A stretch of 64,000 nt of DNA, from assembly GCF_015163075.1 (NCBI RefSeq), contig NZ_JADDXU010000004.1, positions 1 to 64,000 of the forward strand. Direction: 5' to 3'. The position numbers and the translations under genes are program-made. The DNA comes from Streptomyces justiciae. GTDB taxonomy: Bacteria > Actinomycetota > Actinomycetes > Streptomycetales > Streptomycetaceae. Positions 25,187-32,360 of this stretch are shown here, piece after piece (the stretch's first letter is position 1; each line of letters starts with the position of its first letter). Under the pieces are notes generated by a model that worked only from the letters and a program-made list of their open reading frames with translations, ran no database searches and was not told the origin of the DNA.

Positions 25187-25804
25187 GTGACCGCCTCCCT
25201 CTCCGCCGCAGCCGCCGGCTTTGGCACCGGACTCTCGCTCATCGTCGCCATCGGCGCCCAGAACGCCTTCGTCCTGCGCCAGGGCATCCGCCGTGACGCG
25301 GTCCTCGCCGTCGTCGGCATCTGCGCCCTGTCCGACGCGGCCCTGATCGCCCTCGGCGTCGGCGGGGTCGGCGCGGTGGTGGTGGCGTGGCCCGGCGTCC
25401 TGACTGCGGTCGGCTGGATCGGCGGCGCGTTCCTGCTCGGCTACGGCGCCCTCGCCGCCCGGCGCGTGGTCCGTCCCGCCGGGGGCGCGCTGCGCACGGA
25501 GGGCGACGCGGCCGGCTCCCGCAGGCGGGCGGTGCTCACCTGTCTCGCGCTGACCTGGCTCAACCCGCACGTCTACCTCGACACCGTGTTCCTGCTGGGC
25601 TCAGTCGCCGCCGACCGGGGCGACCTGCGCTGGACCTTCGGACTCGGGGCGGCGCTGGCGAGCCTGGTCTGGTTCGCGGCGCTCGGCTTCGGCGGACGCC
25701 TGCTCGGCCGTTTCCTGGCCCGCCCGTCCGCCTGGCGTGTCCTGGACGGCCTGGTCGCCACGACGATGATCGCCCTCGGCGTCATGCTGATCACCGGGGC
25801 CTAG
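25187..25804 (+). CDS. LysE/ArgO-family amino-acid exporter
   Basis: 205 residues, about six membrane segments. The family signature is GTGLSLIVAIGAQNAFVLRQG at residues ~11-31 (quoted only as a landmark), with the conserved second half LTWLNPHVYLDTVFLLG. It exports basic amino acids such as lysine or arginine. The GTG start at 25187 is preceded by a -10 box seven bases away. It pairs divergently with its LysG/ArgP-type regulator. Confidence 0.92.
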   Translation: MTASLSAAAAGFGTGLSLIVAIGAQNAFVLRQGIRRDAVLAVVGICALSDAALIALGVGGVGAVVVAWPGVLTAVGWIGGAFLLGYGALAARRVVRPAGGALRTEGDAAGSRRRAVLTCLALTWLNPHVYLDTVFLLGSVAADRGDLRWTFGLGAALASLVWFAALGFGGRLLGRFLARPSAWRVLDGLVATTMIALGVMLITGA

Positions 25805-25878
25805 CGGCCCGGCCAACGGCCGTTCCACAAGCTGAGATTGCGCGTCCCGCATGCTCGGACGGAAGTGCCATAGTGAAC

Positions 25879-25910
25879 CCTGGTTCCGAAAGATGTAACG
25901 AGCAACCAGG
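25879..25910 (+). promoter_or_regulatory. Stem-loop overlapping the ribosome-binding site of the MFS gene
   Basis: CCTGGTT at 25879-25885 is the exact complement of AACCAGG at 25904-25910, with an 18-base loop. The right arm covers the AGG of the AGGAAG ribosome-binding site that lies just before GTG 25917. Folding would partly hide the site, so translation could be structure-controlled. A seven-pair stem with a long loop is marginal in stability. Confidence 0.35.
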
Positions 25911-25916
25911 AAGTCC

Positions 25917-27215
25917 GTGGACACGAGCGAGAGCAGCACCGAACCGCAGACACAGGCGCCGGCCGAGGACCCGCCGGCCCGGCGCGGCTGGCGCCGGTGG
26001 GCGATGGACACCCGTCCGCTGCGTCGCCCGGCCTACCGCCGGCTGTGGAGCTCGACCGTCGTCACGGCCGTGGGCAGCCAGCTCACCGCGGTCGCCGTGC
26101 CCAAGCAGGTCTACGACATCACCGGCTCCTCGGCCTGGGTCGGCTACGCGAGCCTCGCCGGACTGCTGCCGCTGATGGTGTTCGCGCTGTGGGGCGGCGC
26201 CGTGGCCGACAGCGTGGACCGCCGCAAGCTGCTCCTGGTCACCAACAGCGGCATCGCACTCACCTCGCTGCTGTTCTGGGTCCAGGCCGCCGCCGGACTG
26301 GAGTCCGTGGCCGCGCTGATGGTGCTGCTCGCCCTGCAACAGGCGTTCTGGGGCCTGAACGCGCCCGCCCGCAACGCCTCCATCGCCCGCCTGGTCCCCG
26401 CCGAGGAGCTGACCGCGGCCAACGCCCTCGGCTCGACCGTCGCCCAGACCGGCCAGGTCGTCGGCCCGCTGCTGGCGGGCGCCCTGATCCCGGTGATCGG
26501 GCTGCCCGAGCTGTATCTGATCGACGCCCTGGCGCTGTGCGTGACGGTGTGGGCGGTCTACAAGCTGCCCTCCCTGCCACCCCTCGCCGGGCAGGCCAAG
26601 CGCCGGGCGGGCCTGCGCGAGATCGCGGAGGGGTTCCGCTACATCGCGCTGCACAAGGTGCTGCTGCTGTCGTTCCTCGCCGACTTCGTCGCCATGGTCC
26701 TCGGCATGCCCCGTGCCCTGTTCCCGCAACTCGCCGCCGAGACCTACGCGCCGTACGGCGAAGGGCTGGCCCTCGGCCTGCTGTTCGCGGCGATCCCCAT
26801 CGGGGCGGTGCTCGGCGGCCTGTTCTCCGGCACCTTCTCGCGGGCCCGCCGGCACGGCTGGATGGTCATCGGCGCGGTCGTGGCCTGGGGTGTGGCGATC
26901 ACCGGGTTCGGACTGTGCGGCAGCCTGTGGCTCGCGGTCGCCTTCCTCGCCCTGGCCGGCGTCGCGGACATGGTCTCCATGGTGTTCCGCGGCGCGATCC
27001 TGCTGTCCGCGGCGACCGACGAGATGCGCGGCCGGATGCAGGGTGTCTTCACGGTCGTCGTCGCGGGCGGTCCGCGCCTCGCCGACGTCCTGCACGGCAC
27101 CGCGGGCTCGGCCTTCGGCCCGCGCGCGGCCGTGGCGGGCGGCGGGCTGCTCGTCGTCGCCGTGATGCTGGGGCTGGCCGCCACGGTCCCGGCGCTGCGC
27201 CGCTACCGCGTCTGA
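25917..27215 (+). CDS. MFS transporter (EntS-like exporter branch)
   Basis: 432 residues with about 12 predicted membrane helices and the MFS loop-2/3 motif WGGAVADSVDRRKLL. Residues 1-35 are a soluble Pro/acidic tail. The overall type matches MFS_3/enterobactin-exporter-like drug and siderophore exporters; the substrate is unknown. GTG start at 25917 with AGGAAG six bases upstream inside a small hairpin. It faces the cNMP-domain gene, with a GC-rich inverted repeat between the two stops. Confidence 0.9.
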   Translation: MDTSESSTEPQTQAPAEDPPARRGWRRWAMDTRPLRRPAYRRLWSSTVVTAVGSQLTAVAVPKQVYDITGSSAWVGYASLAGLLPLMVFALWGGAVADSVDRRKLLLVTNSGIALTSLLFWVQAAAGLESVAALMVLLALQQAFWGLNAPARNASIARLVPAEELTAANALGSTVAQTGQVVGPLLAGALIPVIGLPELYLIDALALCVTVWAVYKLPSLPPLAGQAKRRAGLREIAEGFRYIALHKVLLLSFLADFVAMVLGMPRALFPQLAAETYAPYGEGLALGLLFAAIPIGAVLGGLFSGTFSRARRHGWMVIGAVVAWGVAITGFGLCGSLWLAVAFLALAGVADMVSMVFRGAILLSAATDEMRGRMQGVFTVVVAGGPRLADVLHGTAGSAFGPRAAVAGGGLLVVAVMLGLAATVPALRRYRV

Positions 27216-27220
27216 CCCGC

Positions 27221-27245
27221 CGCCCGGCCCCTACAGGGCCCGGCG
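27221..27245. terminator. Bidirectional hairpin between convergent genes
   Basis: CGCCCGGCCC at 27221-27230 pairs with GGGCCCGGCG at 27236-27245 with one mismatch around a 5-base loop CTACA; outer bases extend the helix. It lies in the 15-base gap between the convergent MFS and cNMP-domain genes and runs into the end of the latter. There is no T-run, as is common for streptomycete terminators. Confidence 0.45.
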
Positions 27246-27683
27246 CCGCATCGAGTACTGCTCCATGAGCTTGCCCCGGGTCATCTCCAGCCGGTACGCG
27301 AGGATCTCGGCGACGCTGCGCACCAGGACCATCCCGAGCGCCGGGTCCTCCTCGCACAGACCGAGCACGGCCGCCGCGTCGAACTCGTAGGCCCGCACGG
27401 GACTGAACGCCACCGCGCCGAAGTCCCACTGGTGCGGCGGGAACAGCCACGACCAGCCGAGCAGATCCCCCGAACCGAGACTCGCCACGGTCACCCGCTG
27501 CAAGGACGTCACCTGCTGGTCCAGGGAGACCGCGCCCGAGCGGATGACCCAGAACCGGTCGGCCGTGCCGCCCGCCTCGAAGATACGGGCGTCCTCCGGG
27601 AAGGAGACCTCCCGGGCGAGGGTCATCAGACGCTGCCGTTGCGGCGGGGGCAGGGCGGTCAGCAGTTTCGTCGCTTTGGTCAT
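27231..27683 (-). CDS. Stand-alone cyclic-nucleotide-binding-domain protein
   Basis: 150 residues consisting only of a CRP-like beta-roll (FEAGGTADRFWVIRSGAVSLD, LGSGDLLGWSWLFPPHQWDFGAV) plus a helical tail. The helix-turn-helix of CRP/FNR regulators is absent, so it cannot bind DNA in the usual way. The phosphate-binding cassette is not canonical for cAMP, so the ligand is unknown. A role as a sensing subunit for another protein is a guess. It is monocistronic, downstream of the terminator of the decarboxylase gene. Confidence 0.8.
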   Translation of the reverse strand: MTKATKLLTALPPPQRQRLMTLAREVSFPEDARIFEAGGTADRFWVIRSGAVSLDQQVTSLQRVTVASLGSGDLLGWSWLFPPHQWDFGAVAFSPVRAYEFDAAAVLGLCEEDPALGMVLVRSVAEILAYRLEMTRGKLMEQYSMRRRAL

Positions 27684-27812
27684 GACGCGGGGCTCCTCGC
27701 CGGCGAATCGGTTCCGGGGCTTTCCCTACGCCCATTTCAGCCGCTGCCGCCGTCTCGGGCACCTCGGCGGACGGCACTACTTCCCGCGCCGGAGCGATCT
27801 GGGCAAAGAAAA

Positions 27813-27844
27813 GCCCTGGCTGGACGGGGGAGGCCAGCCAGGGC
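27813..27844 (-). terminator. Rho-independent terminator after the decarboxylase gene
   Basis: A perfect 11-bp inverted repeat: GCCCTGGCTGG at 27813-27823 and its complement at 27834-27844, loop 10 bases. Read on the minus strand the stem is followed by TTTTCTTTG. That orientation places it about 115 bases past the stop of the Orn/Lys/Arg decarboxylase gene. Stem plus T-run makes this the clearest intrinsic terminator in the window. Confidence 0.8.
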
Positions 27845-27958
27845 AGTTCGGAGGTGGTGAGCGGAGGACCTTCGGGTCAACTCCACGACCACGTATGGAT
27901 GAACCGTAAACCATCCTGGGGGCTGGTGCGAAACCAAAAGCCGGGCACGTGACCCGTT

Positions 27959-29437
27959 TCACTCCTCCTCGGTCTCCAGCACCCTGATCGTCTCCAGTTC
28001 CGGGTCGCTCGGGTCGGGCAGGTTCATCCCCGCCGCCTTGCCCGTCCGCAGATAGCGCAGCACCGGCTCGGTCAGCCGCTCGCCCGGCAGGACGGCCGGA
28101 ATCCCGGGCGGATACGGCGTGATCATCTCGGCGGCGATCCGGCCGGCCGCCTTCTTGACCGGCACGTTCTCGGCAGGGCCGAAGAACGCGTCGCGGGGCG
28201 ACCTGGCCTGCGCCAGCCGCAGTTCGGACGGCGCCGGCACCTCCACCCGCGGGGCCGGACGCAGCTCCGGCGCGGCGCGCGTGAGATCCCGCAGCGCGGA
28301 CAGCAGCTCGCCGGTGGTCTCCTGGTCGTCGCCATGGGTGACCTGCGCGCCGAGCCGGCGGTGGTCGGCCAGATGCGCCTCGATGTTCCGCTCGGCCCGC
28401 AGCCAGTCGGCGGCCTGGAACCCGGTGATGCCGAGCCCGCCCAGATCCATGATCACCTGCAACGGATCGAAGTCGTCGGCCAGTCCGGGACCGCAGAAGT
28501 CGTCCCGGCCCTCCACGTGCAGCCCGTCGATCTGCCCGATGGCCGACCGGAGTTCGGCCACCAGCTCCAGCGCCGCGCCCATGAGCTCCTTGCCGTGCAG
28601 GGCCATCTGCCGCCGCCAGCCGTCGAGCCCGGCGTACAGCAGCACCGACGGACTGGTGGTGCCCAGCAGGTCCGCGCGCAGCTTCAGCACCTCGGGCGGC
28701 ACGAGATCGCCCTGGAGATGGAAGACCGACCCCTGCTCCAGGCCGCTGCCCATCTTGTGGATGCTCGTCACACAGATGTCGGCGCCCGCGTCCATCGCCC
28801 AGGACGGCAGATCCGGATGGAACGGCAGATGCGCGCCCCAGGCCTCGTCCACGATCAGCGGCCGCCCGCGCCGGTGACACACCTCGGCGACGGCCCGCAG
28901 ATCCGCGCTCGTCCCGTACGGCGTCGGACTGGTGACCAGCGCGCCCTTGGCGTCGGGATGGTTGGCGTACGCCTTCTCGAAGGCCTCCGCGGACGGCGGG
29001 TGCGCCAGATGCCGCTCGGGGTCCCAGCGCGGCTCGATCCAGACGGGTTCGATGCCCGAGAGGATGAGCCCCGACACGACCGACTTGTGGGCGTCCCGCC
29101 CGATCAGCAGCTGCTCGTGCGGGCCCGCCACGGACAGCATCGCCGCCTTCACCGACAACGAACTGCCGCACGTGGTGAAGAACGTGTGCTCGGCGTGCAC
29201 GGCGTCCGCCATCAGCTCCTCGGCACGCTCCAGCACCCGGCCCCGGGTGAGCCGGTCGTCGAGCCCGCCCGACGCCAGGACGTCGCCGAGGAACACCGCG
29301 TCGCCCAGCACCTCCCGCACCGCCGGGTCGGCGCCCCGCGCCTGTTTGTGCCCCGGCGGCGTGAAGGCCAGCAGGCCCTCCCGCCGATAGGTCTCGAGCG
29401 CTTCCAGTACCGGTGCCCGGGTGTGATCGACTGCCAT
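27959..29437 (-). CDS. PLP-dependent Orn/Lys/Arg-family decarboxylase
   Basis: 492 residues from ATG 29437 (a TTG at 29470 is in frame but less likely). The aspartate-aminotransferase fold carries the PLP-binding Lys in SIHKMGSGLEQGS, the aromatic-stacking His region in RDAHKSV, and the Asp of VDEAWGAH. The C-terminal decarboxylase domain holds PYPPGIP. It belongs to the short SpeA/CadA-like actinobacterial group; lysine, ornithine or arginine are all possible. It is preceded by a small conserved-looking gene on the same strand (48-base gap) and followed by a strong terminator. Confidence 0.88.
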   Translation of the reverse strand: MAVDHTRAPVLEALETYRREGLLAFTPPGHKQARGADPAVREVLGDAVFLGDVLASGGLDDRLTRGRVLERAEELMADAVHAEHTFFTTCGSSLSVKAAMLSVAGPHEQLLIGRDAHKSVVSGLILSGIEPVWIEPRWDPERHLAHPPSAEAFEKAYANHPDAKGALVTSPTPYGTSADLRAVAEVCHRRGRPLIVDEAWGAHLPFHPDLPSWAMDAGADICVTSIHKMGSGLEQGSVFHLQGDLVPPEVLKLRADLLGTTSPSVLLYAGLDGWRRQMALHGKELMGAALELVAELRSAIGQIDGLHVEGRDDFCGPGLADDFDPLQVIMDLGGLGITGFQAADWLRAERNIEAHLADHRRLGAQVTHGDDQETTGELLSALRDLTRAAPELRPAPRVEVPAPSELRLAQARSPRDAFFGPAENVPVKKAAGRIAAEMITPYPPGIPAVLPGERLTEPVLRYLRTGKAAGMNLPDPSDPELETIRVLETEEE

Positions 29438-29485
29438 GCGGTCCCGGGTTCCCGTGAGCCCGACGGCCAATCGCGACCGTCCGTC

Positions 29486-29704
29486 TCAGGCCCCGGCCCG
29501 CTTGCCCGGCGTCAGGATCTCGTCCAGCACCCTGACGACGGCCTCGAACGCCAGTGTCCGCACACCGGCGTCCCGCGCGCCGTCCGGATCGGTCGGCCGC
29601 AGATCCTCGCCCCGGGTCCGCCAGGCCCGCTGCTCCTGCAAGGCGCAGGCCCGGGCCCGCTGGATACGCCGCAACAGCTCGTCTGAGTCCACGACATCCG
29701 TCAT
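29486..29704 (-). CDS. Small hypothetical protein, probably co-transcribed with the decarboxylase
   Basis: 72 residues beginning MTDVVDSDELLRRIQRAR and ending AFEAVVRVLDEILTPGKRAGA. It is mostly helical and charged with no membrane segment or motif I recognise. The amphipathic helices and the start position just upstream of the decarboxylase suggest a real gene rather than chance. Function unknown. Confidence 0.6.
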   Translation of the reverse strand: MTDVVDSDELLRRIQRARACALQEQRAWRTRGEDLRPTDPDGARDAGVRTLAFEAVVRVLDEILTPGKRAGA

Positions 29705-29752
29705 GCGCCCCGGGTACCCCGCCTCGGCTCCCGGATGACCCCCGCGATCGAG

Positions 29753-29776
29753 GTTTGAGGGGGCCCACAGGGGTCA
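29753..29776 (+). promoter_or_regulatory. Candidate SigB-type promoter for the anti-sigma-like gene
   Basis: GTTT at 29753-29756, 14 bases, then GGGTCA at 29771-29776. This fits the SigB-type pattern reported for Streptomyces (GNNT, 14-16 bases, GGGTA followed by C or T) except in the last bases of the -10. The predicted start would be near 29783, giving a leader of about 150 bases before ATG 29933. Confidence 0.4.
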
Positions 29777-29782
29777 GCCGAA

Positions 29783-29932
29783 GAGAAGAGACCTGCGGTG
29801 CTCACGCAGCGTGAGACAGCTCCGCTGCGACCCGCCGGCCGTGTGCCCGGCCGGTGAGAGTCCGTCCGATCGCGGTGGCCCGGACCACGCAAGGGTCCGG
29901 CTCGTGCCGAAACCGTTCAGGGAGCCCACACC
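29783..29932 (+). promoter_or_regulatory. Hairpin-rich leader with a perfect BldD box
   Basis: At 29801-29815 the sequence CTCACGCAGCGTGAG matches every fixed position of the published BldD box (T-N-A-C-N-C-A/T-G-N-G-T-N-A), about 20 bases past the predicted transcription start, a position suited to repression. It is itself a palindrome. Further perfect stems follow: CCGGCCG/CGGCCGG at 29835-29854 (loop 6) and CCGGACC/GGTCCGG at 29880-29900 (loop 7). The leader reaches the ribosome-binding region GGGAG. I do not recognise a known riboswitch class. Confidence 0.55.
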
Positions 29933-30439
29933 ATGTGTAGGGAGCACAGGACCGAAACCGCCCCCGAATCGTCGGCATCCGGCACCGGACGGGTGACCTC
30001 GGGCAGCCCGCCGTCGGCGGCCCCGCGCGACCCGTCCACGACCGGCCGCTGTCGGCTGCACTGCCCGTGCAAGCCCGCCGAGGCCCGCCGGGCCGTGGAG
30101 TGGGCCGTCGCCGACCGCTGCCGGGCCACCGGCACCTCCTGCGACCGGGAGTCCGTGGCCGACGCGCTGCTCGTCGCCTCCGAACTCACCACCAACGCCA
30201 TCCTGCACGGCGGCGGGATCACCGACTTCCGCGTCGACGTCGAGGAGCCCGGCGTACGGGTCTCCGTCAGCGACCGCAGCGACGCGCTCCCGGTGACCGA
30301 GGAACCCGTCGACCCGCACGGCCGATGGCGGGTGGGCGGCCACGGCTGGCCGATCGTCTGCCGGCTGGCACGCGACGTCCGGGTCACCGGCCTCGCCTCC
30401 GGAGGCAAGTGCATCACCGCGGTCGTGCCCCTGTCCTGA
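29933..30439 (+). CDS. RsbW-like anti-sigma/ATP-binding protein
   Basis: 168 residues. A ~45-residue Ser/Pro-rich N-terminus with CRLHCPCKP precedes a HATPase_c (GHKL) fold: N box VASELTTNAILHGGG, D-box DRSDALPV and G box GGHGWPIVCRLARDV. Proteins like this bind SigB-type sigma factors or phosphorylate anti-anti-sigma factors. The sigma factor gene starts 187 bases downstream on the same strand and is the probable partner. ATG at 29933 with GGGAG nine bases upstream. Confidence 0.85.
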   Translation: MCREHRTETAPESSASGTGRVTSGSPPSAAPRDPSTTGRCRLHCPCKPAEARRAVEWAVADRCRATGTSCDRESVADALLVASELTTNAILHGGGITDFRVDVEEPGVRVSVSDRSDALPVTEEPVDPHGRWRVGGHGWPIVCRLARDVRVTGLASGGKCITAVVPLS

Positions 30440-30469
30440 CACGACGTCTGTCTTCCGTCGCGAAGCGGA

Positions 30470-30494
30470 GTTTGCTCCCCCGGCGGCAGGGCAG
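30470..30494 (+). promoter_or_regulatory. Candidate SigB-type promoter of the first SigB-like gene
   Basis: GTTT at 30470-30473, a 15-base spacer, then GGGCAG at 30489-30494. The -10 departs from GGGTAC/T, but the same spacer length and exactly the same distance (40 bases) from the GGG to a conserved leader ATG occur at the second SigB-like gene (53038-53062, minus strand). This suggests autoregulation or cross-regulation. Confidence 0.5.
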
Positions 30495-30528
30495 ACGCAC
30501 AGTCGTGCTTCGGACCGGAGGCGCGCCG

Positions 30529-30600
30529 ATGGGAGCGACAGTGCTGCTCCCGGGCCCTCCGGGTGTCCGGGCAGCGCTCCTCCCGCGGCCAAGTCCCTGA
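30529..30600 (+). CDS. Conserved upstream short ORF (23 aa) before the sigma gene
   Basis: ATG at 30529 has GGAGG eight bases upstream; the frame runs MGATVLLPGPPGVRAALLPR then PSP and stops with TGA at 30598-30600, 25 bases before the sigma ATG and in a different frame. The second SigB-like gene carries the same block: SD, ATG and a related peptide with the pattern MGA-L-P-PP-VR-A-LP, there in frame with the sigma gene. Shared amino-acid pattern and SD argue it is translated. A leader controlling sigma translation is plausible. Too short for standard gene finding. Confidence 0.55.
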   Translation: MGATVLLPGPPGVRAALLPRPSP

Positions 30601-30625
30601 AACCATCCGTCAGGAGCGATACCGC

Positions 30626-31459
30626 ATGCTTATCGATAAATCGACAAGCCGTCCCGGCCTGCCCGATACCTCGGCTGCGGCACCCCGGCGGCGGCACGAC
30701 GACGCCCCCGACACCGCGACGCTCTTCGCCCGCCTGGCCGCCCTGGAGGACGGCCCCGAGCGGGACGCCGTCCGCGACGAACTCGTCACCGCCTGGCTCC
30801 CCATGGCCCACCGCATCGCCGGCCGGTTCCGCGAACGCGGCGAGTCCCTCGAGGACCTGCGGCAGGTCGCCGCCCTCGGACTCGTCAAGGCCGTCGACCG
30901 CTTCGACCCCGAACGCGGCGCCTTCGAGAGCTACGCCGTCCCCACCATCACCGGCGAGGTCAAACGGCACTTCCGGGACCGGATGTGGGCGCTGCGGGTG
31001 CCCCGCCGGGTGCAGGAACTGCGCAACAAGGTGCGGGTGGCCCGCCGCGAGCTCACCCAGACCCCGGGCAGCCCCGAACCCACCCCGGCCGACCTCGCCG
31101 CCCACACCGGCCTGACCGAGGACGAGGTCACCGCGGGGCTGGAGGCGCTGGAGAGCTACAGCGCGCTGTCCCTGGACGCCGAACTCTCCACCGGCGACGA
31201 CGGATACAGCCTCGCCGACACCCTGGGCGGCTCCGACTCCTCCTACGACGTCGTGGTCGACCGCGAGTCCGTCAAGGCGGGCCTGAGCAGGCTGCCCGAG
31301 CGAGAACGCGCCATCCTCTACATGCGGTTCTTCGAGGACATGACGCAGAGCCGCATCGCCGACCAGCTCGGCATCTCGCAGATGCACGTCTCCCGGCTGA
31401 TCAGCCGCAGCTGTGCCCGGGTCCGGGCCGAGGCGCTGGGCGAGCGGGTCTCGGTGTGA
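30626..31459 (+). CDS. SigB/SigF-family RNA polymerase sigma factor (first copy)
   Basis: 277 residues with regions 2, 3 and 4 of the SigB/F/G family: LPMAHRIAGRFRERGESLED (region 2 start), QVAALGLVKAVDRFDPERG, FRDRMWALRVPRRVQELR (region 3) and the region-4 HTH RIADQLGISQMHVSRLISRS. ATG 30626 with CAGGAG upstream. The gene upstream codes for an RsbW-like ATPase, a likely anti-sigma factor. A close relative sits at 52110-52901. These sigma factors run osmotic, oxidative or developmental responses in Streptomyces; which paralogue this is cannot be decided. Confidence 0.94.
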   Translation: MLIDKSTSRPGLPDTSAAAPRRRHDDAPDTATLFARLAALEDGPERDAVRDELVTAWLPMAHRIAGRFRERGESLEDLRQVAALGLVKAVDRFDPERGAFESYAVPTITGEVKRHFRDRMWALRVPRRVQELRNKVRVARRELTQTPGSPEPTPADLAAHTGLTEDEVTAGLEALESYSALSLDAELSTGDDGYSLADTLGGSDSSYDVVVDRESVKAGLSRLPERERAILYMRFFEDMTQSRIADQLGISQMHVSRLISRSCARVRAEALGERVSV

Positions 31460-31520
31460 ACCCGGGTCCGCCGGGGTGTGCCGGGCCGCGACCTGGGCAT
31501 TCGGAGGGCGGGAGGCCGAG

Positions 31521-32360
31521 ATGAATACGACTGCCATCGCCCGCGACGGTCGCATGGACGCCGAACGCGCGGCCCGCGGCTCCGTGACGGAAGGCGCGGC
31601 CCGCGCGGGGCTCGTCGCCCGCGGTGTGATCTACCTGCTCGTCGGTGCGCTGGCGCTCCAGATCGCCTTCGGCGACGGAGAACGCCAGGCGGACCGCGGC
31701 GGCGCCCTCGCCGAGCTGTCCGACAAGCCCTTCGGCGCCGTCCTGCTGTGGGCGCTGGGCGCCGGACTCGTCGGCATGGCCCTGTGGCGGCTGTCCGAGG
31801 CGGTGTTCGGCTCGGTGGGCCCGGAGGGCCGTACGGTGAAGAAACGGCTGCTGGCGCTGACCCGGTTCGTCTTCTACGGCTTCGTCGCCTACTCCGTGCT
31901 GTCGTTCGCGGCCGGCTCGGGCGGGGGCGGCAAGCGGTCGAGCGACAAGCAGTCCAAGGACGTCACCGCGAAGGCCCTGGAGCTGCCTGCCGGCCAGTGG
32001 ATCGTGGCGCTGGCCGGGGCCGGGGTCGCCGTGGCGGGGGTGTGGATCGGGGCCCGGGCGGTCATGCGGGCGTACCAGGACGAGTTCAAACGCGGCGAGA
32101 TGTCCCCACGGACGCGGCGGCTGGTGGACGTGACGGGCGTCGGCGGAGGCGCGGCACGCGGCCTGGTCTTCGCGACGGCCGGAGCCTTCGCCGTAAGCGC
32201 CGCGGTCGACTACGACCCCGACAAGGCCAAGGGCCTCGACGACACCCTCCGCACCTTCGCCGACACCCCACTGGGCCCGTGGCTGCTGGCATGCGTGGCG
32301 GCCGGGCTGGTGCTGTTCGGCCTGTTCTCGTTCGCGATGGCGAGGTGGCGCAGGGTGTGA
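31521..32360 (+). CDS. DUF1206 membrane protein
   Basis: 279 residues made of three repeats of a two-helix unit, the DUF1206 pattern. Each starts with an Ala/Arg-Gly block before a hydrophobic helix (AARAGLVARGVIYLLVGALAL; LTRFVFYGFVAYSVL; GAARGLVFATAGAFAV). It has about six membrane segments and a basic linker GGGGKRSSDKQSKD. Start at ATG 31521 after GGGAGG. Function unknown in the literature I know. It lies 61 bases after the sigma gene and may be in its operon. Its last codons begin the tandem repeat array. Confidence 0.85.
   Translation: MNTTAIARDGRMDAERAARGSVTEGAARAGLVARGVIYLLVGALALQIAFGDGERQADRGGALAELSDKPFGAVLLWALGAGLVGMALWRLSEAVFGSVGPEGRTVKKRLLALTRFVFYGFVAYSVLSFAAGSGGGGKRSSDKQSKDVTAKALELPAGQWIVALAGAGVAVAGVWIGARAVMRAYQDEFKRGEMSPRTRRLVDVTGVGGGAARGLVFATAGAFAVSAAVDYDPDKAKGLDDTLRTFADTPLGPWLLACVAAGLVLFGLFSFAMARWRRV

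Noticed and set aside
27845..27940. Trp-rich attenuation leader peptide next to the terminator
   Set aside because: A minus-strand frame reads HTWSWS before the terminator, but this segment is downstream of the decarboxylase and no amino-acid biosynthesis gene follows. The hairpin is better explained as the decarboxylase terminator.
29783..29932. Cobalamin-type riboswitch before the anti-sigma-like gene
   Set aside because: Some strings (GGTGAGAGTCC, GACCCGCC) resemble B12 elements, but their order and spacing do not fit the consensus and the gene has no cobalamin link.
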